64,000 bases of DNA from Polaribacter vadi (GTDB lineage Bacteria > Bacteroidota > Bacteroidia > Flavobacteriales > Flavobacteriaceae): positions 3,214,001 through 3,278,000 of the forward strand of contig NZ_CP017477.1 of the NCBI RefSeq assembly GCF_001761365.1, given 5' to 3'. The notes below the pieces were generated by a model. It saw only the letters and a list, made by a program, of their open reading frames with translations, did no database searches and was not told the DNA's origin. The first letter of the stretch is position 1. Each line of letters starts with the position of its first letter. A program made the position numbers and the translations under genes. Below are positions 42,815 to 53,108 of this stretch, piece after piece.

Positions 42815-44425
42815 TTACTCTAAACTTTCGTGAAAATTAATACCAATCATTTTCCAACGATTTTGCATTTTCTTTAATCCAATTACAAAATTATTATAAT
42901 TTTTATTTTCTTTAGAAGTCCAGCCAACTTCTGCATAAGCAGCCAATCTTGGGAAAACTTGATTATTCATTTTTTCTACAGTTGGAATCCATTCGCTCCA
43001 CATTTGACAACCAGAACCTAAAATTTTATCGTGATATTTTTCATCTAAACCTTCTGGAATTGGATCAAAAGAATATGCTTTTGAAAGTGGTATAGATTTG
43101 TAAGTATAATCTAAATACGTCATAGAATGTAATGAATTTACAACTTCATGACCACTTGTTACAGCTTTATTTACCAAATCTAAACTTCCTTTCCAGAAAT
43201 GAATAATTGCGTTGTCAGACAATTTTTGTTTTACTTCCATGTTAGAATTTTCATGTTCTTTATGAACATTATCTCCTAAAATTTCATTCCAACCCATCAT
43301 TCTATGGTTATTATCTTCCATAAAATTAGAAATCTCATTCGTGAAATAAATTTGTAAATCTGCAGGAGATGATAACCCTTCTTTTTTGATTTTATCTTGA
43401 ATCATTTTAGAATTTTCCCACGTTTTAAAGTTTACCTCATCACCACCAATATGTACTACATTTTCTGGAAAAAGTTCAAAGACTTCCGTTAAAACATCTT
43501 TTAAAAATTGCACAACCTTAGGGTCTGACACATTGTAAGAATCTGGTAATTTTCCAAATTCTTGAGTAACTTCTGAAGTAGTTCCTAAAATTCCTAACCA
43601 AGGATAAGATGCAATTGCAGCAGTTGCATGACCTGGCATTTCTATTTCCGGAATAATTTTTATATGTCTTTCTTCTGCATATTTAATGATTTCTTTTATT
43701 TGTTTTTGAGTGTAAAAACCTTCATGAGAAAAACCGACTCTTTCTGGGCTTTTTCTTTTTGCTTGGGTGTCTTTCCTATAACTTCCAATTTTGGTTAAAT
43801 TCGGATATTTCTTAATTTCAATTCTCCAACCTTGATCATCTACCAAATGCCAATGAAAAACATTCATTTTTAAGACAGACATTTCATCTAGTAAGTTTTT
43901 TACAGCTTCCATTCCTTTAAAATGGCGAGATTCATCTAGCATAAATGAACGCCAAGAAAAACGTGGTTTATCAGAAATTTCGACTATTGGAAAATCTACA
44001 TTTTTATTTTTATAATTTTTTTTTCCAAAATCTGAAGGTAATAATTGTTTAAAAGACTGGATTCCATAAAATAAACCTGCTTTTGAAGCACCTTCTATAA
44101 CAATTTGATTATTTTTAGATGATAATTTATATCCCTCTTTTCCAAGATTTTTTTCTAAATCTTGATTGATGTATAATTTAATTCCACTTCCTTTTTTTGA
44201 GATTTTAGCTTTTTTATCAAACCCTTCTTTTAGGATTGAACAGAGAATTTTTGCTTCTTCTTTTGTTTCTTTAGTAGAAATGATTTTAACATCATCATTC
44301 AATATAAAAAAACCTTCTTCTATGGAAATTTCTAAGGGCTGTGGAACTATATGGATTTGACTTTGTAAATTGAATCCGAAAAAAATCAATAGAATTACTG
44401 TAAATTTTAGTTGTTTCATTTTCAT
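42815..44425 (-). CDS. GH20 beta-N-acetylhexosaminidase
   Basis: A 536-residue exported enzyme from the ATG at 44423-44425, one base after the nagA stop; a longer frame would overlap nagA and lose the signal peptide. The signal peptide ends about NLQSQ. The N-terminal GH20b domain is followed by the barrel: WRSFMLDESRHF, FHWHLVDDQGWRIEIKKYPN, EIEMPGH and the catalytic pair HIGGDE (Asp329, Glu330). It releases terminal beta-GlcNAc. It forms an operon with nagA and the symporter. Confidence 0.94.
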   Translation of the reverse strand: MKMKQLKFTVILLIFFGFNLQSQIHIVPQPLEISIEEGFFILNDDVKIISTKETKEEAKILCSILKEGFDKKAKISKKGSGIKLYINQDLEKNLGKEGYKLSSKNNQIVIEGASKAGLFYGIQSFKQLLPSDFGKKNYKNKNVDFPIVEISDKPRFSWRSFMLDESRHFKGMEAVKNLLDEMSVLKMNVFHWHLVDDQGWRIEIKKYPNLTKIGSYRKDTQAKRKSPERVGFSHEGFYTQKQIKEIIKYAEERHIKIIPEIEMPGHATAAIASYPWLGILGTTSEVTQEFGKLPDSYNVSDPKVVQFLKDVLTEVFELFPENVVHIGGDEVNFKTWENSKMIQDKIKKEGLSSPADLQIYFTNEISNFMEDNNHRMMGWNEILGDNVHKEHENSNMEVKQKLSDNAIIHFWKGSLDLVNKAVTSGHEVVNSLHSMTYLDYTYKSIPLSKAYSFDPIPEGLDEKYHDKILGSGCQMWSEWIPTVEKMNNQVFPRLAAYAEVGWTSKENKNYNNFVIGLKKMQNRWKMIGINFHESLE

Positions 44426-44426
44426 C

Positions 44427-45599
44427 TTAAGAGTTTTTAATAAGATCAGAAAAAACAATTTCCCCATCTTTAATTGTTTGCTTTATTTGTATTCCGTTTA
44501 TGTTCTTTTCAAACAAAACAAAATCTGCTTTGTAACCTACTTCTAAAAAATTGTTAGAAGTTCCGAAAAGTGCTTCAGTTGGCTTTATGGAAGCCATATT
44601 CCATGTATCTTGTAAAGACGTTATTTGTTTTTTTACTAACTGATTTACACACCAAAGTAAAGATTGTGCTGAACCTGCAAGCATATCTATATTATCTTGC
44701 ATACATAATTTTCCATCTTCATTTAACTCAACATTACCACCAATATGACTTTTATAAGTGCCAGAAGGTAACCCTGCAAAAGAAGTTGCATCACTAACTA
44801 AAATACTTTTATTGGGTTTCGTTTTTAAAAATATTTTTAATAATGAATCTGGTAAATGAAATCCATCTGCAATTAGTGTAGACCACAATTTTTCTGATGC
44901 TAATTGCTCAAAAATATAATTTTTATGTCTTGGTAACATTGCATGGCAACCATTACCTAAATGTGTGGACATAGTTGCACCAGCTTTAATGGCATTTTGA
45001 ATTTGTTCTGTAGTTGCTGCTGTATGACCAATGGAAACAATTACACCAGATTTTATACATTTTTCAATAAATTCGGTTGAATTTTCCCATTCTGGAGATA
45101 ACGTAATTATTTTAATTTTTCCGTTTGCTGCTTTTTGCCATTTTTCGAATAAATTCCAGTCTGGAGCTTGAACAAAATCTTTTGAGTGTGCACCTCTTGG
45201 TCCATCTTGAAACGAGATAAATGGTCCTTCTAAATGAATTCCGCCAATACAAGCATCTGTTTTTTTAGAATTGTTACAAGCAGTTGAAATTGTTGTTAAA
45301 AGCAATTCTATAGCTTCTGAACTATTTGTGATTACTGTTGGATAAAAACTTGTAATTCCTTTTTCTAAAAGAATGTTACAAATTTCATGAACATCAGTAA
45401 TTTTTAAATCTAAACTATTAAAATCAATTCCTTTAAAGCCATTTATTTGTAAATCTACCAAACCAGGAGCAACAAAATAATTTGTATCCAAAGTTTCTAT
45501 TATTTCAGATATAGCACAAATTTTTCCATTTTCAACATCAACAGAAATTGGTTTATTTGTTCTATAATCTAATGCCTTAAAAGTTTTATTTTTAGACAT
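44427..45599 (-). CDS. nagA: N-acetylglucosamine-6-phosphate deacetylase
   Basis: A 390-residue amidohydrolase that converts GlcNAc-6-phosphate to glucosamine-6-phosphate. GLVDLQINGFKGIDF, GIHLEGPFIS with the metal-binding Glu, SIGHTAATTEQI, THLGNGCHAM and LVSDATSFAGLPSG with the catalytic Asp are all present. It starts eight bases inside the symporter gene and is directly followed by GH20. No GlcNAc kinase is in the window, so the phosphorylation step must be elsewhere. Confidence 0.95.
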   Translation of the reverse strand: MSKNKTFKALDYRTNKPISVDVENGKICAISEIIETLDTNYFVAPGLVDLQINGFKGIDFNSLDLKITDVHEICNILLEKGITSFYPTVITNSSEAIELLLTTISTACNNSKKTDACIGGIHLEGPFISFQDGPRGAHSKDFVQAPDWNLFEKWQKAANGKIKIITLSPEWENSTEFIEKCIKSGVIVSIGHTAATTEQIQNAIKAGATMSTHLGNGCHAMLPRHKNYIFEQLASEKLWSTLIADGFHLPDSLLKIFLKTKPNKSILVSDATSFAGLPSGTYKSHIGGNVELNEDGKLCMQDNIDMLAGSAQSLLWCVNQLVKKQITSLQDTWNMASIKPTEALFGTSNNFLEVGYKADFVLFEKNINGIQIKQTIKDGEIVFSDLIKNS

Positions 45600-47070
45600 C
45601 TTTTTTACTTTTTAAGTTTAAATGTAATTCTGTTACTCTCTCTGGAACAGGTTTTTTACTTAGAAAACCTACAGTTATAAATATAATTAATGAAGCTAAA
45701 ATTGGTGCGCCCATTTCTAAGGAAAGCGGCTTTTCTGGAATCATTTTTAAAATAACGAAAACAAGTAAACCACCAATTATAGAACTTATGGCAGCAACAC
45801 TTCCGCTTTTTTTGAAAGCTGGTAGTAACCCTAAAATCATTGGTACAGAAATTGGACCTAATAAAGCTGCAAACCAAGTAACAATTAAACCGAAAATTCC
45901 GCCAAAACTACTTGCATTCAATCCGACAAGAATCGTTATAAAAGTGAAACAAAATGTACAGATTCTCGCCAAACGTAATTCTTTTTTTTGTGATAAATTT
46001 CTAAACTTCGGAAATAAATTCGGTAATATATCTCTACAAATAACAGACGAAATTGTGTTAGAATCTGATGAGGTCATCGAAAGTGTATTTGCAAACATAG
46101 AAGCCAAAACCAACCCTAGTAAACCAGCAGGTAAAAACTTTTTAGCCATTAAACCATAAGATAATGTTGGATCTGAAAGATTTTCTAAAAATAATGGCGC
46201 CACAAACATTGGGTATAATAAAATTAATGGCCAAATTAAATACAATATAGAAGATAAAATACCTGCTTTTTTAGCAACCTTAGCAGAAGATGATGAAATA
46301 AAACGCGTTGCTAAATTCCAAGTTCCACCACTATAACTAAAGAAATTTATAAGCAACATTGCAAATGCAAAAGCAATTGTGTAGGGATCATTAAAAAAGT
46401 CTGAATTTCCTTCAGGTAATTTATCCCAAACAGTTGTAATACTCATAAAACCATCCTCTGTATTTAAAAGAATAACAACAAACATGGTAATTCCTGCTAA
46501 TAATTGTACGATAAATTGCGCAAAATCATTCCAAACATCTGCCCATAAACCACCAATTGTAATGTAGATTAATGATACAATTCCAACTAGTAAAATTCCG
46601 AAAGTTATTGAAGTTCCACTAAAAACATTTAGTAAAATAGCGATAGCTGCCAATTTTCCACCAGTATCAAAAACTTTAATTAAAGAACCAACCCAAGCAA
46701 TTAATTGTTGTGTTTTTAAATCATAACGCATTAATAAATATTCTGTAGGCGATTGTATGTTGGCAAATTTTCTTAGTCTAGACCAACGTGGAGCAATATA
46801 AAAAGCAGCTAATAATGTTGCTATAGAAACTGTAAAAGCCCACCAAACATAAAGTGTAAAACCATGGGTATATGCAATACCTGCGTAAGCAACAAAAACG
46901 GCTCCACTATAACCAGAAACATGGTGAGAAACACCAGATAACCACCAAGGTAATTTTCCACCAGCTGTATAAAAATCTGCCGAATTTTTTACTTTGGAAT
47001 ATGCCCACAAACCTATAGATAATAAAAGTATAAAGTAAAATGCGAGAACTATCCAATCTAGTAATTCCAT
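45592..47070 (-). CDS. SSS-family sodium/solute symporter
   Basis: A 492-residue protein with about 13 membrane segments. YTAGGKLPWWLSGVSHHVSGYSG near the N-terminus and GGLWADVWNDFAQ are SSS signatures. By operon context with nagA and GH20 it probably imports GlcNAc or a short amino-sugar oligomer. Its promoter has a LacI operator covering the -33 box. Confidence 0.92.
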   Translation of the reverse strand: MELLDWIVLAFYFILLLSIGLWAYSKVKNSADFYTAGGKLPWWLSGVSHHVSGYSGAVFVAYAGIAYTHGFTLYVWWAFTVSIATLLAAFYIAPRWSRLRKFANIQSPTEYLLMRYDLKTQQLIAWVGSLIKVFDTGGKLAAIAILLNVFSGTSITFGILLVGIVSLIYITIGGLWADVWNDFAQFIVQLLAGITMFVVILLNTEDGFMSITTVWDKLPEGNSDFFNDPYTIAFAFAMLLINFFSYSGGTWNLATRFISSSSAKVAKKAGILSSILYLIWPLILLYPMFVAPLFLENLSDPTLSYGLMAKKFLPAGLLGLVLASMFANTLSMTSSDSNTISSVICRDILPNLFPKFRNLSQKKELRLARICTFCFTFITILVGLNASSFGGIFGLIVTWFAALLGPISVPMILGLLPAFKKSGSVAAISSIIGGLLVFVILKMIPEKPLSLEMGAPILASLIIFITVGFLSKKPVPERVTELHLNLKSKKDV

Positions 47071-47146
47071 ATGTGTTATGTTTTTTATATTTTGATGAGT
47101 TGCTAATAGACTTCTAATTTACTAAATCAATAACAACGTTAGTTCA

Positions 47147-47193
47147 CAAATCTAACTAATTTTTTATATTTATGCAAACGTTTGCATAAATAT
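47147..47193 (-). promoter_or_regulatory. Symporter-operon promoter with LacI-type operator
   Basis: A 28-base perfect palindrome (47166-47193) is centred on TGCAAACGTTTGCA. On the minus strand its TTTG half (47175-47178) is followed after 20 bases by TAGATTTG (47147-47154). The operator therefore includes the -33 box, so bound regulator would block sigma. Confidence 0.85.
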
Positions 47194-47311
47194 AAATCTA
47201 CTAAAATCTAGTTATTTTAATAAAAAAAATAATAAAACTTTTGAGAATGATATTTTTTTTGGAAAAATAACATTATAATTACGTTACCATTTAAAAGTAA
47301 ATATATTTTAC

Positions 47312-47325
47312 AGCAAACGTTTGTT
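47312..47325. promoter_or_regulatory. LacI-type operator before the regulator gene
   Basis: AGCAAACGTTTGTT, an imperfect copy of the operator, ends eight bases before the regulator ATG. This suggests autoregulation. Confidence 0.75.
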
Positions 47326-47333
47326 ATTTAATA

Positions 47334-48359
47334 ATGAAAAATAGAGTTACCTTAAAAGATTTAGCGAAAGAACTTAAATTATCTCCTTCTACAATTTCGA
47401 GAGCTATAGGAGGGCATCCTGCAATAAGTGATGCTACCAAAAAAAGAGTCAAGAAAAAAGCAGAAGAATTAGGTTTTACACCAAACTCAATTGCTGCAAG
47501 TTTTAGAAATAAAAAAACACGTTCTATTGGTATTATTGTTCCAAGAATTGATATTCATTTTCACTCTTTGGTCATTAGCGGAATTGAAGATTTTGCTTAT
47601 AAAAACGATTATAATGTTACTATTTTTCAATCTAAAGATTCTTTAAAAAGAGAAAAAGAGATTACAAAAATATTACAAACAAGAATGGTTGATGGAATTA
47701 TAGGCTGTTTAAGTATTGAAACAGAAAATTGTGATCATTTTAAAAAATTTAACAAGTTGGGTGTTCCCCTTGTTTTTTATGATCGAGTTCCCACAGATTT
47801 TGATGCAAACAAGATTGTTATTAATGATTTTGAATCTGCATATACTGCCACAAAACATCTAATAAAAAGTGGTTGTAAAAAAATTGGACACATTGCTGGA
47901 AGTCAAAAAACCAGTATTTTTAAAGCTCGTTTAGAAGGGTATAAGGCTGCTTTAAAAAAATATAAAATTCCTTTGGATGAATCCTTAATTATGTACACCA
48001 AAAATTTAAGTTATGATGAAGGTGTTTCTAGTGCAAAAAAATATTTAAATCTACCAGAATTACCTGATGGAATTTTTTGTGCCAACGATTATTCTGCAGT
48101 GAGTGTTATTCAGGTTTTTAGAAAAGCAAACATAAAAATTCCGGAACAAGTAGCTATTGTTGGTTTTAGTAATTACCCAATTTCTAGAATTATTGAACCG
48201 AATTTAACAACAATTAATGATCGTGCTTTTCAAATGGGGGAATCTTCTACAAAGCTACTTATCAGAAAAATTGAAGATGAAAATGATATTATAGATTCTG
48301 AAATTATTACCCTTAAAACTGAGCTAATTATTAGAGAATCTTCTAAACTAAATGCTTAA
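47334..48359 (+). CDS. LacI-family transcriptional regulator of the GlcNAc locus
   Basis: A 341-residue regulator. The helix-turn-helix VTLKDLAKELKLSPSTISRAIGG and hinge helix (PNSIAASFRNKKT) are followed by a periplasmic-binding-like effector domain (RSIGIIVPRIDIHFHSLV; DGIFCANDYSAV). It is divergent from the symporter operon. Five LacI-type TGCAAACGTTTGCA-like sites within 12 kb, one just before its own start, make it the likely regulator of the whole locus. The effector may be a GlcNAc derivative or uronate; this is inference. Confidence 0.94.
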   Translation: MKNRVTLKDLAKELKLSPSTISRAIGGHPAISDATKKRVKKKAEELGFTPNSIAASFRNKKTRSIGIIVPRIDIHFHSLVISGIEDFAYKNDYNVTIFQSKDSLKREKEITKILQTRMVDGIIGCLSIETENCDHFKKFNKLGVPLVFYDRVPTDFDANKIVINDFESAYTATKHLIKSGCKKIGHIAGSQKTSIFKARLEGYKAALKKYKIPLDESLIMYTKNLSYDEGVSSAKKYLNLPELPDGIFCANDYSAVSVIQVFRKANIKIPEQVAIVGFSNYPISRIIEPNLTTINDRAFQMGESSTKLLIRKIEDENDIIDSEIITLKTELIIRESSKLNA

Positions 48360-48363
48360 TATC

Positions 48364-49923
48364 TTATTTTATTTTTACCAAACGATTGTATAAAACTTTT
48401 ACAGGCTGAATTCTCAACTCATTTTGGTTTTTCAATTCAGAATCATATAAAAAACCTTTGTTTAATTTAGTAAATCTTTTATTTAGTTTTTTAGCATCTT
48501 TTAAGATTTCGTCTAATTTATCAACTAGGGTAGTAGTTTGAGACTGTTTAAAGTTTACAGAATTAAGTGCTTCCACTACTTCTTTAAAATCTAAATAATG
48601 CATTCTTAAATCTGCCATTAATTTAAAATGTTCAAATTCTTTTTTATTTTTAGTAGGATTTACAGCACATAAAGCATTTCTAATTTTACCAAAATCAGCT
48701 AACATTTGAGCAACATTTTTGCTTTTTTCTGGTTTTCCGTTTGTAATTAATTCAGGTTTAGCAAATATAAAATTAGATAAACTTTGAGCTTCATTTTCGT
48801 TTAAACCAAATTGACTTTTCCCATACTTTAAAACAAATTCTTTCGCTTCAATTGGTGTTTTACTTGCTAACGCATCTGCATAGCTGGCAATTAAAATTCG
48901 GAAACCAGAAAGTGGATATGTATTTCTAATTTGTTCCATATCAATTACATCATAGTTTACATCCCAAGTAAAACCATAAACGCCAGTTGTAGACCAAGAT
49001 GTCATAACAATTCCTTTGTAATTTGCTTCTCTTGCGTATGGAATAAACTCCTTTTGGTTCTTAAAATGTGTGGTCCAGTCTGTAACATACCAATTATCTG
49101 GATGACTTCTAATAGATGGTGAACCCCAAAAAGTAAATCCTTTTTTCTGAAGTTCTGGAACATCACCAAAATGATTAATTCTCCAACCATAATTCCAATC
49201 TACAAAAATGGTTTCTTTAGGTAATTCTGATGCTGCTTCTGGATGTTTTAAAATAATATCTGCCCACATTACAGGTTTTTTTCCTGCTGCAATGACCAAT
49301 TCAGTAATCATTTTCATGTGATCTACAAATAATTTTGATTTTCCTTCCTCTTCAACTTTTTTCTTGCATTTTTCATCATGCCCTAAAAGGTAAGTTTCAT
49401 CTCCACCAATATGAATATATTCTGATGGATGTGTTGAAGCTAAATCTCTAAATAATTCTGCAAATAATTCTTTATTGTCTGCAACTTCCATTGGGCACAA
49501 TTGAGAAATATCTTTTCTGTCTTCCTTTAAGTTACTATATCTTGGATTTCGTAAAATATATTCCACATGTCCTAATGTTTGTTGCAGTGGAATTACATCA
49601 ATATTTAAGGTTTTACAGTGTGCAATAAAATCTTTTATTTCTGCTCTTGTGTAAGAATATTCGTTAGAAATTGCGACATGATTTTCAAAAGGATACGTTC
49701 CTTCCCATTCTAAAACTAATGTATTCATGCCCATTTTAGAAAGTTCTGTAGCAAATTCTTTTAATGCATTTGGCGTCATTACTTGAATTCTTAAATCTAA
49801 ATGAAACCCTTTTACATCAAAATTATTTTCATTTTTTTGAGCAGAAGTTTCTATAGAACTTACTATGATTAAATTTATGATTAATAGGAAGTTTAGAATG
49901 GATTTAATGTTCATATTTATCAA
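48364..49923 (-). CDS. GH20-family glycoside hydrolase, short form
   Basis: A 519-residue exported protein with a signal peptide (about residues 1-28; a second ATG at 49914 also fits). It lacks the GH20b domain; the barrel starts at once (GFHLDLRIQVMTP). The acid pair is in YIHIGGDETYLLG (Asp175, Glu176). Family relatives are beta-hexosaminidases. The substrate may differ from the other GH20 because the barrel is diverged. The last gene of the susC operon; its stop lies four bases from the stop of the convergent lacI gene. Confidence 0.88.
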   Translation of the reverse strand: MINMNIKSILNFLLIINLIIVSSIETSAQKNENNFDVKGFHLDLRIQVMTPNALKEFATELSKMGMNTLVLEWEGTYPFENHVAISNEYSYTRAEIKDFIAHCKTLNIDVIPLQQTLGHVEYILRNPRYSNLKEDRKDISQLCPMEVADNKELFAELFRDLASTHPSEYIHIGGDETYLLGHDEKCKKKVEEEGKSKLFVDHMKMITELVIAAGKKPVMWADIILKHPEAASELPKETIFVDWNYGWRINHFGDVPELQKKGFTFWGSPSIRSHPDNWYVTDWTTHFKNQKEFIPYAREANYKGIVMTSWSTTGVYGFTWDVNYDVIDMEQIRNTYPLSGFRILIASYADALASKTPIEAKEFVLKYGKSQFGLNENEAQSLSNFIFAKPELITNGKPEKSKNVAQMLADFGKIRNALCAVNPTKNKKEFEHFKLMADLRMHYLDFKEVVEALNSVNFKQSQTTTLVDKLDEILKDAKKLNKRFTKLNKGFLYDSELKNQNELRIQPVKVLYNRLVKIK

Positions 49924-49977
49924 TTTAAATAGAGAGAATTTTTATTAATTTTGTTGAAAAACGTGCCTTAAATTATT

Positions 49978-50745
49978 TTAAAGTGCTTTCGTGATTTCTT
50001 TATTTTTTGAGAATGCTTTCTCATCAAAATAAAATTTACAATCAGGATGTGTTGTTAATATTGAAGCAGGACAAGCTGTAGAAATTACGCCTGAAAGTGT
50101 ATTTTTTACTGCTTCACTTTTTTTAGTACCTAAAACTACACAAAATAAGTGATCTGCATTCATTAAAGTTGGTATTGTTAATGTAATTGCTTTTTCAGGA
50201 ACATCATCAAATGTATCAAAACAAGCATCATTTACTTGTTGAGTTCTACATGCTTCATCTAATTCTACAACCTTAATAACTTTTGGGTCGTTAAAATCTG
50301 CAACTGGTGGATCGTTAAAGGCAATATGTCCGTTTTCGCCAATTCCTAAACAAACAATGTCTATTTTTTCTTCGGATAAAAGCTTTTCATACCTTTCTAA
50401 TTCTTCAGCGATACCATTGTGAACATTAATAGTGTTTTTCTGTTTTACTGTAACTTTCGAGAACAAATGATTTTCTAAATACGTAGAAAATAATTCTGGA
50501 GCATTTTCTTTTAATCCAATATATTCATCCATATGAAATGCTACTATTTTGCTCCAATCTATTAATTTAGAATTGGTTAAATAGTTTAGCATTGAATTTT
50601 GAGAAGGTGCTGCTGCAAAAATAATTCTTACCTCCTTTTTTGTTTGTAGTAATCTTACAATACAGTCTTCTACAGCTTTTCCTGCTGTGTTTCCTGTTTT
50701 TACTTTATCAGAAGAGACAGTAATGTTCTGATTAAATTTTATCAT
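49978..50745 (-). CDS. nagB: Glucosamine-6-phosphate deaminase
   Basis: A 255-residue enzyme that turns glucosamine-6-phosphate into fructose-6-phosphate and ammonia. FHMDEYIGLKENAPELFSTYL holds the catalytic Asp, and GIGENGHIAFNDPP the His-containing active site. It completes the path from NagA. Length is that of E. coli NagB. A second NagB domain occurs in the fusion gene at 60767. Confidence 0.93.
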   Translation of the reverse strand: MIKFNQNITVSSDKVKTGNTAGKAVEDCIVRLLQTKKEVRIIFAAAPSQNSMLNYLTNSKLIDWSKIVAFHMDEYIGLKENAPELFSTYLENHLFSKVTVKQKNTINVHNGIAEELERYEKLLSEEKIDIVCLGIGENGHIAFNDPPVADFNDPKVIKVVELDEACRTQQVNDACFDTFDDVPEKAITLTIPTLMNADHLFCVVLGTKKSEAVKNTLSGVISTACPASILTTHPDCKFYFDEKAFSKNKEITKAL

Positions 50746-50858
50746 TATTTTTCTTTTGTATTTGTTTTAGGGATTTTTCTTTTCTATAAGAGAAATTAAT
50801 CAACAGAAAAGTATTGATTGTTAGAAATTAGTTTTGGGGGAACTAGTTCAAACGTATT

Positions 50859-51608
50859 TTATAAAATTTCTATACGATCAATAATCATTTCTGCTGATTT
50901 ATTATCTGATGGTGCACTTCCTCTGAACAACCATAAGTTTATTTTAAAACGTTCTTCGTTTTCTGGTGGAATATTACTTCCTGTATATGTCCAAGTATTT
51001 ATTACATCTTTAGATTCTGGAGTTAATGTATGACCTTGATAACTACCAAACTCAATTTTATCTGCTTTCCAATCAAAAAAATGTGTGGATAGATCAGTAT
51101 TTAAGTTGAGATCAAATCTGGTTTTATTTCCAGTTAAGTGAGAAGGCTGAACTGCAAATTGAGAATTTTCATTATTTGATTTTGACCATTTAGAAAACTC
51201 AATATCAATTTCTTCTTCATCATTTTTATAAGTAAATATTCCTGCAACAACATTTTCATCTAATGCTTCAACATCACTTGCTACATAAACTACATATTTT
51301 TTGTATCCAAATGTTTTTCTTAAAGTTACACCAGAACAATACCAATTACCACCATCTTGTACTACTTTTAGATGTAATCTTCCTTGATCATCTACCCAAA
51401 CATTTTCTTCTGAATCTGAAAACAAATTGGGTCCAGGCCCTTGTTTTGTTTCATCTGAAGTTCTTACAACCCATTCATAACCAGAGAAGTCTATAATTCT
51501 AGTTTCTGGTTCTACAGGATTATCTTGTACTTCTGAATTTTTCGCACATGAATTTATTAAAATCAGTATAAAAAAAGAATACAATAGAATGGATAGAGAT
51601 TTTTTCAT
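50859..51608 (-). CDS. GH16-like lipoprotein
   Basis: A 249-residue lipoprotein (signal ending LINSCAKN). A concanavalin-type beta-sandwich is indicated by WYCSGVTLRKTFGYKKYVVYVAS and EEEIDIEFSKW, which resembles the GH16 catalytic ExDxxE signature with the spacing E-I-D-I-E. It may cleave an internal beta-linkage of the target glycan. Activity is not certain because this GH16-type motif also appears in binding proteins. It follows the FAS1 lipoprotein gene by 12 bases. Confidence 0.7.
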   Translation of the reverse strand: MKKSLSILLYSFFILILINSCAKNSEVQDNPVEPETRIIDFSGYEWVVRTSDETKQGPGPNLFSDSEENVWVDDQGRLHLKVVQDGGNWYCSGVTLRKTFGYKKYVVYVASDVEALDENVVAGIFTYKNDEEEIDIEFSKWSKSNNENSQFAVQPSHLTGNKTRFDLNLNTDLSTHFFDWKADKIEFGSYQGHTLTPESKDVINTWTYTGSNIPPENEERFKINLWLFRGSAPSDNKSAEMIIDRIEIL

Positions 51609-51620
51609 TAAGTTTTATTT

Positions 51621-53063
51621 TTATTGTACTGTTATGTTAATATCAAAAGCAGGTAAGCTTGCACCAGCTTTATCTTTAGTTGTTACAGTAATTTTATCGT
51701 CTGTACCATTACCATTGTTAATATATACAACATTCATAACGTCTACATCTTCTTGCGTAAATGATTCACCAGCCTGTAATACACTTGCTCCTCTAATAAA
51801 CCAACCATTTTGTGGTGCTTGTTGAATGGTAAAACTAATGTCTGCAGCTGTTGCTCCAGAAACTTCTAAAACATTACTATTTAAAGCGTACGCTTCTCCA
51901 CTATTAACTGTAAAACCAGTATTTCTTTCAATAACTAATGTTGTATTTCCTGTAGCAAAACGTGCAATTAACATAGATGGCAAATTACCTCCTGTATTTT
52001 CTTTTGTCCAGAATTCATCTGTTTCATCTTTTAGATTTTCTTGATCTAACATAAATGCAACTTTTCCATTATGAGTTAAATCTTTATAGTAATCTAGAAT
52101 ATCAAATTGAAAAGCAGAGATTTTTGATGTAGTTATTGAAGCAATTGGATCTGTGGTTGGGAAAGGTGCATTATCAAACGTAATTCCAGATTCTGTCCAA
52201 GTAGTATCTTGCACTGCTAAAATATCAAAATCAATACCTTTTGCAGCCGTAAATTTTACGTTTAGCTCTAAATTCATTTCAACAATTACGCCTTCTTTTG
52301 TAAAATCTTTTAGATTAAACATTAAAAAACCTTTTCTTAAATAATCTTTATTTGATGCACTTTTTACTTTAATACGATCTTCTGATCCATAATTTCTACC
52401 AGAACTACCACCACCATTTACATATGAATCTGCAATTGGATAAATTGTATCTCTAACAATATCTGGATCTGGAGAAGCTGGTGTTAAACGTGCAGAAAAG
52501 AAAATTATATCATCTAAAATATGAACAACACCATTTGTAGGTTTTATGTTAGATGTTATGATTGTCCATTGCTTATTAGTTCCTTCGTTTATTAATCCTG
52601 TATAACCACTTGTTCTCGATAAGAAAACAGTTTGTCCATTTTCACTAGTGTAAGGTAAAGGATTGTTTCTTTCAGAAATATTAGGATCATCAAAAGAAAC
52701 GACTGCATTTACAATATGATATTTTAATGCGTTTCTTAAAATTGGAACTGGAACTTCTGATAAATCTTGATACGAATTATTTGCTAAATAATTTTTAAAA
52801 GCTTCATTTGTTGGTGCAATAAATGTCTTTTTTTCTGCAGCTTCATAAAAACTTTGTATACCAGTTAGTGTTATTGCTTCTTCTAGCAATGCTAAAGAAT
52901 CGTTTTGTTGAATAAACTCCCAAGCGTTTATAGTTAATGGAGTATTTGAATTGGACTTTTTATAAGAAAAATCTTCTTGAACTTCACAACTAAAAAAAGT
53001 ACTTAATACAACTGAAAAGAAGATTCCAATTGTGAGATACAGTAATGTTTTATTATTTTTCAT
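51621..53063 (-). CDS. FAS1-DNRLRE-cadherin-like surface lipoprotein
   Basis: A 480-residue lipoprotein (signal ending TFFSCEVQ). Residues about 40-195 are a fasciclin FAS1 domain (FIAPTNEAF, LRNALKYHIV, GVVHILDDIIF). Residues about 205-370 are a DNRLRE/CBM96-like beta domain (YPIADSYVNGGG, YGSEDRIKVK, WTESGITFDNAP). The C-terminal 110 residues resemble a cadherin/CSPG-type repeat. No catalytic motif is seen. Between susD and a GH16 gene, the best inference is a surface glycan-binding protein. Confidence 0.75.
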   Translation of the reverse strand: MKNNKTLLYLTIGIFFSVVLSTFFSCEVQEDFSYKKSNSNTPLTINAWEFIQQNDSLALLEEAITLTGIQSFYEAAEKKTFIAPTNEAFKNYLANNSYQDLSEVPVPILRNALKYHIVNAVVSFDDPNISERNNPLPYTSENGQTVFLSRTSGYTGLINEGTNKQWTIITSNIKPTNGVVHILDDIIFFSARLTPASPDPDIVRDTIYPIADSYVNGGGSSGRNYGSEDRIKVKSASNKDYLRKGFLMFNLKDFTKEGVIVEMNLELNVKFTAAKGIDFDILAVQDTTWTESGITFDNAPFPTTDPIASITTSKISAFQFDILDYYKDLTHNGKVAFMLDQENLKDETDEFWTKENTGGNLPSMLIARFATGNTTLVIERNTGFTVNSGEAYALNSNVLEVSGATAADISFTIQQAPQNGWFIRGASVLQAGESFTQEDVDVMNVVYINNGNGTDDKITVTTKDKAGASLPAFDINITVQ

Positions 53064-53108
53064 TATTTCTGAATTTTAATTATTTAATGCATTTTTAGGA
53101 ATAGATAC

